This document shows, piece after piece, positions 31,461 through 36,783 of a DNA stretch of 36,783 bases. Origin of the DNA: a virus; the IMG/VR virus record IMGVR_UViG_3300027754_000229, positions 1-36,783 of that record; one strand, written 5' to 3'. The notes beneath the pieces are model-generated. The model searched no databases and was not told where the DNA came from. It was given only the letters and a program-made list of their open reading frames with translations. Position 1 is the first letter of the stretch. Each line of letters opens with the position of its first letter. A program made the position numbers and the translations under genes.

Positions 31461-31700
31461 CTACGCTTTGCTCAAGACCTGTAACAGCGCCAGCTCTGTT
31501 GGCACTTTCACGCAGCTCTTGCTGTTTACTGTGGATACGTTAGTGCTACCACGTTGCCATACAGTAAACAATTCGTGCGATACTTTCACACGCTTGTCTG
31601 TGATAGCTGAGATCTTTCCCAGTACCAATCCGCGGCCGTCGGGGCGACGTATGACCACATAGTCGTTGATTGCTAGATCTGCTCCAACGAAATCTAGCAT
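31461..31700 (-). CDS. Hypothetical small beta-rich protein (79 aa)
   Basis: Not recognised. INDYVVIRRPDGRGLVLGKI followed by KRVKVSHELF resembles a small SH3/KOW-like barrel, but this is a pattern impression. The ATG at 31700 overlaps the stop of the preceding gene. It is part of the DNA ligase operon. Confidence 0.55.
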   Translation of the reverse strand: MLDFVGADLAINDYVVIRRPDGRGLVLGKISAITDKRVKVSHELFTVWQRGSTNVSTVNSKSCVKVPTELALLQVLSKA

Positions 31701-32008
31701 CAAGCAGCCAATAATTTCATGGTAAATGCTGCTTGTGTGATATCATTTAGAGATTTAAAAAACATTTTGTGTGTTTCTTGGTTATCGGCCCAACATAGTT
31801 CTTTAACATCTAAGCTTGATGCAACCCATCCGCCGAGCTTAACATCGGCATCGCCTAGTGTTTGCTGGCAAACTTCGCGAAACTTGCGATAAGTTTTTAG
31901 ATTCTTGGGTTCAACAACATAGCTGAATCCTCGGCATGCTGCATCAGTACGGCCATCAATTGTACTTAGATAGCAGTTAGGTAAATCGTGCATTATTATT
32001 TGAGTCAT
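31700..32008 (-). CDS. Hypothetical protein (102 aa)
   Basis: Not recognised. It starts MTQIIMHDLPNCYLST, with the ATG overlapping the ligase TGA. GFSYVVEPKNLKTYRKFREVCQQTLGD suggests a small alpha/beta domain, and it contains four Cys without zinc-finger spacing. It is located directly downstream of DNA ligase in the same operon. Confidence 0.55.
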   Translation of the reverse strand: MTQIIMHDLPNCYLSTIDGRTDAACRGFSYVVEPKNLKTYRKFREVCQQTLGDADVKLGGWVASSLDVKELCWADNQETHKMFFKSLNDITQAAFTMKLLAA

Positions 32009-33363
32009 CAAGCTGCTCCTTTTTCTGCAGTCTTATCGTCGCGGAAGCCCATGAACACAGGGAAGCGCAGGCTCCAAGTGTCGCCATCCTGTGATTTAGT
32101 AAGCGCATCGCCCTTGATCTCGACCGTGCGCCCGATCACAGTGTCCTTGCTAGCCCAGATCTCATCGCGCAGTTCTTCAGTGTAGCCGCCGCCAACTGTG
32201 ACTTCAACCGTCTTGCCCTGGTCCACACCGCGGCACACCAATCCGCCCAGCGTGTTAGCAAACTTGCTTTCGGGCTTGCCGGGTTCAATGCCAATGACTT
32301 CTAAGTCAACCGTGATGAACGGTTTGATCTTCATCCATGCATCTGTGCGCTTGGTACGGTACGTGGCTCGCGGGTCCTTGATCATGATGCCTTCATAGCC
32401 AGCAGCCACAGTGTCGTTGTTGAACTCTGTGAACTGTGTTTGACCTTCAGATGTGTCCAAGTCTACCATCATCTTAGGCACCACATACACGCGATCGCCG
32501 CAGGCTTCTGCTAGCATGGGCATGAAACCTACCAATACTTCGTGTCGATCAACCTGTGTCATCTTGCATTCGCCAGCACGGAAATCCTCCAGCGGGATGA
32601 TGTCAAACAGCGCCAAGCGTGCGTCGCTGGTGTCAACGTCATCCTTGCGGTTCAGCTGCTTCATCAGATCCTGGAAGCTGCGGCTAACCATCTCGCCGTC
32701 CAACACGACGCTTTGCTTGAGATTGGGGATCAGCTTGGCAATATCAGTTGTGATCGCATCAAAGCGATCGTTTTGCCTGCCATCTCGGCTGTACTGCGTG
32801 ACTGTCTTGCTGTCAATGTCAATCACAGTGAGGATGCGCACACCATCCAGCTTGACGTCTAGGAACTTGTGTCCCACCATCTTCTTGGGATGGTCGTCAC
32901 CGTTCTTGGCCAACTGGCAGCTAAACACTGGAATTTGATACGCAAGTGCTGCACCACCGATAGCTGCAAGCACGCGATTGATAGTACCGTCAGTGATACC
33001 ACACTTGAGGTCCTTGAGCAGGATCCTGCGATACCAACCGTTCCAATCTGCAGCAGCTGCAGTGTCACTGGCTGCACGAATCACGTCGCGTGCCATGTTG
33101 CCTGTGATCTCTCGGCGCCGCAGCTTGCTTAGCACGTCGGTAAACTTGGTCCACGTGAGCACAGGCACGAATCCGTCAGGGTCAGTAGCGTCCTCAAACA
33201 ACGGGACTTTCTTAACATTGAACGTGACCAGCGCATCGTATGCCAACTTGGCACCCTCAAAGAACTCTGTGCAGCCTGCGTCCCAGGCTGCACGCACGAT
33301 GCGTTCTTTGTCGCCGCGGCCACTGTGCGCTTCTAGCTGGGCGATAACTTGTGTTGGTGTCAT
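32008..33363 (-). CDS. 30: ATP-dependent DNA ligase (T4 gp30-like)
   Basis: 451 aa (T4 gp30 is 487). DVKLDGVRI is motif I, with Lys171 as the adenylated residue. LDGEMV is motif III, EGIMIKDP motif IV and WMKIKP motif V. An N-terminal helical domain (YRRILLKDLKCGITDGTIN, the typical DNA-binding motif) and a C-terminal OB-fold (LEVIGIEPG, GRTVEIKGDALT) complete the enzyme. It seals nicks in Okazaki fragments and repair. AGGGAG lies 8 nt upstream of the ATG, and the promoter at 33386-33413 drives the operon. Confidence 0.95.
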   Translation of the reverse strand: MTPTQVIAQLEAHSGRGDKERIVRAAWDAGCTEFFEGAKLAYDALVTFNVKKVPLFEDATDPDGFVPVLTWTKFTDVLSKLRRREITGNMARDVIRAASDTAAAADWNGWYRRILLKDLKCGITDGTINRVLAAIGGAALAYQIPVFSCQLAKNGDDHPKKMVGHKFLDVKLDGVRILTVIDIDSKTVTQYSRDGRQNDRFDAITTDIAKLIPNLKQSVVLDGEMVSRSFQDLMKQLNRKDDVDTSDARLALFDIIPLEDFRAGECKMTQVDRHEVLVGFMPMLAEACGDRVYVVPKMMVDLDTSEGQTQFTEFNNDTVAAGYEGIMIKDPRATYRTKRTDAWMKIKPFITVDLEVIGIEPGKPESKFANTLGGLVCRGVDQGKTVEVTVGGGYTEELRDEIWASKDTVIGRTVEIKGDALTKSQDGDTWSLRFPVFMGFRDDKTAEKGAA

Positions 33364-33385
33364 GCGCTGTCTCCCTGTGTGCTAC

Positions 33386-33413
33386 ACAATAACATATCTA
33401 TAACTGGTGTCAA
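33386..33413 (-). promoter_or_regulatory. sigma70-like promoter of the DNA ligase operon (TTGACA / 16 nt / TATTGT)
   Basis: Minus-strand TTGACA (33408-33413) and TATTGT (33386-33391), spacer 16 nt, 22 nt upstream of the ligase ATG. Confidence 0.8.
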
Positions 33414-33490
33414 CCATTTAGATTGGCAAGGAATTCTCGGATCTTGGGCTCTAAATCCTGCCATATACCCGATGGTCTAATTTGTGTCAT
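33410..33490 (-). CDS. Possible 26-aa peptide ORF
   Basis: A short frame MTQIRPSGIWQDLEPKI... ends with a TGA that is part of the TTGACA of the ligase promoter. It starts 2 nt after the stop of the upstream gene, the normal spacing for this genome. There is no strong ribosome binding site (AGAGAC only). It may be real, as gene-packing leaves no other explanation for these 80 nt. Confidence 0.35.
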   Translation of the reverse strand: MTQIRPSGIWQDLEPKIREFLANLNG

Positions 33491-33492
33491 TC

Positions 33493-33693
33493 TTAGTCTC
33501 TGTTTTTCAATTCAATTATCAACGCTTCGATCTTGTCAAGTTTTTCCATTCTGTCGTTGAATCGGATTTCAGCTTGGGTATCATACTGATCTAGAATTCG
33601 ATGCTCGTGGTGTGAAATAGTTACTCCAATTGTTATTGCAAGTATCATTCCAATAAATGCACCAACTGCCGCCATGGCGAATACGTTTTCCAA
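33493..33693 (-). CDS. Small single-pass membrane protein with coiled coil (66 aa)
   Basis: VFAMAAVGAFIGMILAITIGVTI is one hydrophobic helix. It is followed by charged helical sequence (RFNDRMEKLDKIEALIIELKNRD) with coiled-coil heptads. This resembles phage spanin- or Rz-like topology in miniature, or an inner-membrane regulator; no family is recognised. The TTG start at 33693 follows the upstream stop directly; ATG at 33675 is an alternative. Confidence 0.5.
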   Translation of the reverse strand: MENVFAMAAVGAFIGMILAITIGVTISHHEHRILDQYDTQAEIRFNDRMEKLDKIEALIIELKNRD

Positions 33694-34716
33694 TCAGTCC
33701 CCGCTTTTCAGCAGGAACTGATTTGAGATAGTTTTAAAGCTGAAGCTGGGATCTTCGTTGCACTTCCAAACAAGACCTTCACGGATCTTGTGTGTGATGC
33801 TAGGACCTTCAGCAAGAGCAAGACCTTCTTCAACACTTTGTGGTGCAGTCCAGTCGGTTCCGAGAACCGACACATGTTCTAGATTCAACTGTTTGCATAC
33901 TTCACGCCGTGCAATCGGGCTAACATACAAGTTGGTGAACATATTGAACACATCAAAGACAAAGAACTTGTGATCTTTGAAACTTTCACGATTTCCCTGA
34001 ATACCCACACCCATGACTTCCCCCTGAAAAGCAAACCCATCTGGAATACTGTCGCCAATCTTGAGAGCCATAGCAACAAGGGTGTTGTCTTTATTTTCTT
34101 CGTTGACTTTCAGTTCAAGGTTGCGGCTGCAAACACGAAGTTCACCTTCCCAACGGAAGATCGTGCAGCTAGTACCATCCAGCTTCATAGTTACTTCATA
34201 AGTAACATCACCTTTATCCTGAATCTCTTGGAAGCAGTTTTGGATACGCTCCTGATCAGTTTTAGGAATCAAGTTAGTTGGGAACATACCACGAACTTGT
34301 CCTTGCAACTGTGCAGGCAATACAGGTTCCCACTTTTGGATGCCAAGCAGTTCGGTAACGTCAACCCCAAGGTAATCGGTAAATTTGGCACCCGGAGGTG
34401 CACCGATGCTGATGGCCATGCTGGCCGTGAACGGCAGCAGGAGTCCCTGACTGACCTGCCCACGAAGTTTGACAGTGCGAAGGCGTTCACCCTTCACAGC
34501 ATTGTATTCACGAGGCTCTTGCCCTTTCGAGAGGAACGGTGCAAGTTCAGTTGGAACCCAAGAGTCAATCTCAAGGTATACAGCAAGGTCACCTACACTG
34601 TATTCACCTTTTTTGACCACAACCTTCCAGCCATCAACAACTGCCACTTCAATAGCATCTGCATCTTTGATAGGTTGAATGTCTGCAATTTTACGGATAC
34701 TTGCAAGTTTACGCAT
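33694..34716 (-). CDS. RNA ligase, DRB0094 family
   Basis: 340 aa. An N-terminal OB-like domain (KLASIRKIADIQPIKDADAIEVAVVDGWKVVV..., with VYLEIDSWVP) precedes the ligase core, the layout of Deinococcus RNA ligase DRB0094. Motif I is TMKLDGTS (Lys178 adenylated). Motif IV is FQGEVMG and motif V GLVWK. The family seals nicks with RNA ends on duplex templates; in a phage it would repair cleaved RNAs such as tRNA. AGGAG lies 6 nt before the ATG, behind the promoter at 34744-34771. Its GC content and codon use look slightly lower in GC than neighbouring genes. Confidence 0.88.
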   Translation of the reverse strand: MRKLASIRKIADIQPIKDADAIEVAVVDGWKVVVKKGEYSVGDLAVYLEIDSWVPTELAPFLSKGQEPREYNAVKGERLRTVKLRGQVSQGLLLPFTASMAISIGAPPGAKFTDYLGVDVTELLGIQKWEPVLPAQLQGQVRGMFPTNLIPKTDQERIQNCFQEIQDKGDVTYEVTMKLDGTSCTIFRWEGELRVCSRNLELKVNEENKDNTLVAMALKIGDSIPDGFAFQGEVMGVGIQGNRESFKDHKFFVFDVFNMFTNLYVSPIARREVCKQLNLEHVSVLGTDWTAPQSVEEGLALAEGPSITHKIREGLVWKCNEDPSFSFKTISNQFLLKSGD

Positions 34717-34743
34717 GTCAGTCTCCTCGTTGTCTACACCGTC

Positions 34744-34771
34744 ACAATAGCATATCTACAGTGCGTGTCAA
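34744..34771 (-). promoter_or_regulatory. sigma70-like promoter of RNA ligase gene (TTGACA / 16 nt / TATTGT)
   Basis: Minus-strand TTGACA (34766-34771) and TATTGT (34744-34749), TGC-extended, spacer 16 nt, 28 nt before the ATG. Confidence 0.8.
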
Positions 34772-34780
34772 CCAAAAAGA

Positions 34781-34921
34781 TCACCTATTCAATGAATGGA
34801 AACAGGTATCAAACGAGTGCAGCACTTGGCACTTGGTCATAGCATCGTCGTAGCTGACCTGCATCCAATAGGTCAGCGCGGCCAGCGCACATGCAAGCAG
34901 AACCCAGAAAATCTTAGGCAT
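34781..34921 (-). CDS. Small protein with N-terminal hydrophobic segment (46 aa)
   Basis: An AAGGAG site lies 7 nt before the ATG. MPKIFWVLLACALAALTYW is a signal- or anchor-like hydrophobic stretch. It is followed by a short polar tail with two Cys (KCQVLHSFDTCF) that could form a disulfide outside the membrane. No known family is recognised. It sits between the cREC-like gene and the RNA ligase promoter. Confidence 0.55.
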   Translation of the reverse strand: MPKIFWVLLACALAALTYWMQVSYDDAMTKCQVLHSFDTCFHSLNR

Positions 34922-34977
34922 CAGCAACTCCTTTTCGAAAACAGATATGCAAGATAGTGTTGTGAACGGTTACCCGA

Positions 34978-35355
34978 TCACAGCTTTTCGCTCTTATAGT
35001 GGCGCATGTAGTTTGCCATGTAGCGGCGAATGTTTTCTGCGCCGGTGGGGTTCATGCTGTGCACTACCCAGTCAAAGTCGTGGGGTAACCCAACGTTGTT
35101 GTCCAGCACATAATCCCAGAACCATTTGGCAAACTCGTAGCCGGTGCGCTCGTGGCCTTCTTCGCCGTCATAGTGTGCATCTTCAAGGTCGTGATCAAAC
35201 GCGATGAAAAACGGTATGCCATTTTGCTTGATGCAGTCAATCGCAGCTTGCATGCTGCGCACGATGATCCAATTTCCTTCCAGAGGATAATCATATCCCT
35301 TGAGACCAAGAAAGTTGGGCACACGCTCATCGTCGAGAAACATCTTGTACTTCAT
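34978..35355 (-). CDS. Cyclic-phosphate-processing receiver-like (cREC) protein
   Basis: 125 aa. MFLDDERVP, then WIIVRSMQAAIDCI, GIPFFIAFDHDLED, TGYEFAKWF and FDWVVHSMNPTGAENIRRYMANY. This is the conserved pattern 'LFLDDERxP ... FDHDLG ... TGxxxAxWL ... VHSxNPxGAxNI' of the receiver-like family predicted to act on cyclic phosphate ends of RNA. Its location one gene upstream of an RNA ligase fits an RNA repair role. The predicted activity is from comparative genomics, not shown biochemically to my knowledge. Confidence 0.75.
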   Translation of the reverse strand: MKYKMFLDDERVPNFLGLKGYDYPLEGNWIIVRSMQAAIDCIKQNGIPFFIAFDHDLEDAHYDGEEGHERTGYEFAKWFWDYVLDNNVGLPHDFDWVVHSMNPTGAENIRRYMANYMRHYKSEKL

Positions 35356-35360
35356 CTTGC

Positions 35361-35561
35361 TTACCTAAATCCTTGTGATCCAAACTCGTTTTCAAACATG
35401 GCTGGCCAACCCTGTCCTGGCTGGCTGCGCTTGATCTCACTCAGCTTGCTGCGCAGTCGATCTGCTTCTCTGGACGGGAAGAATGCGCCACTTTCTAGCG
35501 ACTCGATTGCTTCAAGCAGCAGTGCTTCAAGCTGAGCTTCAACTGTTGACTGCGTGTCCAT
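35361..35561 (-). CDS. Hypothetical small acidic protein (66 aa)
   Basis: Not recognised. Helical, with a leucine/glutamate-rich coiled-coil-like N-terminus (VEAQLEALLLEAIESLESG) and a SREADRLRSKLSEIK helix. First gene behind the promoter at 35597-35624, followed 5 nt later by the cREC-like gene. Confidence 0.5.
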   Translation of the reverse strand: MDTQSTVEAQLEALLLEAIESLESGAFFPSREADRLRSKLSEIKRSQPGQGWPAMFENEFGSQGFR

Positions 35562-35596
35562 GTTGAGATCTACCTTATATCAATGTGTGTAACAAC

Positions 35597-35624
35597 ACAA
35601 TAGCATAGCTGTGCTAGCTGTCAA
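35597..35624 (-). promoter_or_regulatory. sigma70-like promoter (TTGACA / 16 nt / TATTGT)
   Basis: Minus-strand TTGACA (35619-35624) and TATTGT (35597-35602), TGC-extended, spacer 16 nt. It separates the MetK/HAD unit from the cREC unit. Confidence 0.8.
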
Positions 35625-35647
35625 CCACTATCTAATCTACGTTAAAA

Positions 35648-36355
35648 TTAACTTTTTTCGCCAATGAGATCAACAAGCTTTTCCCAGGTATCTTGCCAAT
35701 CACGAACATGGTATGCAACACCTAGATCTTGTTCGCGTATGGCTGTGGCCAGCCCATAATCGTTGCCAGCCGGATCCATGCGATCGCCAAAGAAGTGCAA
35801 TGGTGCTTGCGTAGCCAGCTGCTGTGCCAACTGCTGCTTGCTGCGTCCTCTGGGGTAGATGTCTATGCCAGTTTCGCCAGCTACAGTTGCTTCGATATCG
35901 GGCCAAGCTTGCATCAGCTGGGTGGCCACGTGCTCTCGCTCTCGGTTTTCCAGGTCCCATTCGTAGTAGTGCTTGCGCTGGTCAAGGTCAGCATTGCGTC
36001 CTACTATGCTTAGGTTTACCAATCCAACCCTGTGTTCAATGTGCCTGCCCGTGCGCACAGGATATGTGCTGCGTCTGACTCTGGCTTGCAGCCATGCATA
36101 GAACTCGTCATCTAGCGGCCAATCGTTCCTGGCAATCTCAACACCGCGATCAAACACATGATTGCCTGCACAGTTGTACACAGTCATCTGTTCGTAGAGA
36201 TCGTTGCCGATCTGCTCTCGAGTCTTGTCTGGGTCGCTGCCTGTAACCAACACGCTCCTACTGGCTGCGTGTTCAATGAACCAAGCTTTGAATGCCTGAT
36301 CCATCTTGCCCCTGCTGGGTGTTAGCGTTCCGTCTACGTCAAATATCAACAGCAT
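35648..36355 (-). CDS. HAD-IIB phosphatase, phosphomannomutase-like
   Basis: LLIFDVDGTLTPSRG is HAD motif I (Asp6, Asp8). VLVTGSD is motif II. LVNLSIVGRNAD matches the cap 'VNxSPxGRN' of eukaryotic-type phosphomannomutases, and FFGDRMDPAGNDY is the motif IV 'FGDKTxPGGNDYE'. 235 aa, slightly shorter than PMM (~250). It may interconvert mannose/glucose phosphates or simply dephosphorylate a sugar phosphate. GAGGTAAC precedes the ATG, and the gene follows metK after 11 nt. Sugar-nucleotide supply for the glycosyltransferases is one possible role. Confidence 0.75.
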   Translation of the reverse strand: MLLIFDVDGTLTPSRGKMDQAFKAWFIEHAASRSVLVTGSDPDKTREQIGNDLYEQMTVYNCAGNHVFDRGVEIARNDWPLDDEFYAWLQARVRRSTYPVRTGRHIEHRVGLVNLSIVGRNADLDQRKHYYEWDLENREREHVATQLMQAWPDIEATVAGETGIDIYPRGRSKQQLAQQLATQAPLHFFGDRMDPAGNDYGLATAIREQDLGVAYHVRDWQDTWEKLVDLIGEKS

Positions 36356-36366
36356 CTGCAGTTACC

Positions 36367-36783
36367 TCAGAATAGATCAATGGCTTCCCAGGGCAGATCA
36401 GCTTTGCCAAAATGCCCATAGTTGGTGGTGCTGCTGTAGATTGGACGAAACAGGTCAAACCGTTTGATGATACCACGCGGTGTTAGGTCCACGTTGTCGG
36501 TGATCCACTTGGTTAGCCTTCGGCTGTCGCCATTGCTTTCAATGTAAAAGCTCATGGGAGTTTCCACACCAATGGCATAGCTGATCTGCACAGTTGCCCA
36601 ATCAGCTTTGCCACTTGCTACGATGTTCTTGGCGAGATATCGCATCAGGTAAGCAGCACTGCGATCTACCTTGGTCGGATCCTTGCCACTGAACGCACCA
36701 CCACCGTGCGGTGCATATCCACCATAGCTGTCCACGATGATCTTGCGACCTGTTAGGCCCGTGTCGCCATCTGGCCCACCAAT
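36367..36783 (-). CDS. metK: S-adenosylmethionine synthetase, C-terminal part (5' end outside window)
   Basis: The frame is open to the right edge; 138 C-terminal residues are visible. [40 protein letters not shown] and [13 protein letters not shown] are the hallmark MetK segments (P-loop-like [10 protein letters not shown] with the ATP/Pi-binding Lys). SYAIGVETP and the final [12 protein letters not shown] also match. The usual 'GGPHGDAG' His is Asp here. It makes SAM from methionine and ATP. It would feed methyltransferases or polyamine synthesis. Confidence 0.93.
   Translation of the reverse strand: MGGPDGDTGLTGRKIIVDSYGGYAPHGGGAFSGKDPTKVDRSAAYLMRYLAKNIVASGKADWATVQISYAIGVETPMSFYIESNGDSRRLTKWITDNVDLTPRGIIKRFDLFRPIYSSTTNYGHFGKADLPWEAIDLF

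Noticed and set aside
1-36783. Genome-wide reassignment of UGA to Trp
   Set aside because: UGA is the normal stop of many genes here (for example at 909, 1220, 3422, 5071, 5604), often in ATGA overlaps, and Trp is encoded by TGG throughout.
1-36783. Host chromosome or plasmid origin
   Set aside because: Gene content (gp43, gp45 and gp30 homologues, late octamers, head-cargo-like proteins) and gene packing are those of a T4-type phage; no host operons are seen.

Overview
The window looks like part of a large tailed phage genome of the T4 superfamily (a T4-like myovirus). A family B replicative DNA polymerase, a gp45-like sliding clamp, a T4-type ATP-dependent DNA ligase, a small DsbA-like DNA-binding protein and several TATAAATA-type octamers matching the T4 late promoter all point that way. 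Genes are tightly packed, with many ATGA or GTGA stop/start overlaps, and there is no rRNA, integrase or transposase. The ornithine decarboxylase is of the short (~375 aa) kind common in alphaproteobacteria, which weakly hints at such a host. The host cannot be fixed from the sequence.

Layout. (1) 1-5604, + strand: the end of a DnaE-type (family C) DNA polymerase, then small accessory genes, each cluster behind a TTGACA promoter. These include an Api92-like protein, a protein with a possible RelE/YafQ-type fold, a HAD phosphatase and an SDR-like protein. (2) 5562-19938, - strand: a proline-rich hypothetical protein, a MazG-like pyrophosphohydrolase, sliding clamp, family B polymerase, DsbA-like protein, two glycosyltransferase-like proteins, a beta-propeller (probably tail) protein, a methyltransferase, a peptide chain release factor with an in-frame UGA, and a 1441-aa multidomain protein. 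(3) 20052-21179, + strand: ornithine decarboxylase, ending at a duplicated hairpin. (4) 21201-28290, - strand: an SGNH hydrolase, two paralogous small membrane proteins, a zinc-peptidase-like protein, and a run of probable virion cargo proteins (145, 453, 55 and 1019 aa). (5) About 360 bp without a convincing gene but rich in hairpins. (6) 28652-36783, - strand: UV damage endonuclease, nucleotidyltransferase-fold protein, DNA ligase, DRB0094-family RNA ligase, a cyclic-phosphate-processing receiver-like protein, a phosphomannomutase-like HAD protein and the C-terminal part of SAM synthetase (MetK), with several small genes.

Two promoter classes can be read by eye. One is a very uniform sigma70-like class, TTGACA - 16 or 17 nt - (TGC)TATTGT-like, in front of small-gene and replication/repair operons. 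The other is a T4-late-like octamer in front of probable virion genes. Three octamers lie only 4-5 nt before an ATG that has no good ribosome binding site, suggesting leaderless late mRNAs.

The most interesting points are these. (a) The release factor gene carries an in-frame UGA exactly where many RF1 proteins have Trp. (b) A set of proteins shares a short N-terminal tag of the type M-[RK]-[ILV]-x-[DE]-[ILV] and carries (L/I)-x-E sites at module boundaries, resembling the capsid-targeting leader and prohead-protease sites of T4 internal proteins. Their modules include a GNAT acetyltransferase, a ParB-like domain, an NMNAT-like nucleotidyltransferase and possibly a RelE-like fold, so they may be head-packaged cargo enzymes. 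(c) Family B and family C polymerases occur in one genome. (d) Ornithine decarboxylase and MetK occur together, suggesting phage control of polyamines and SAM.
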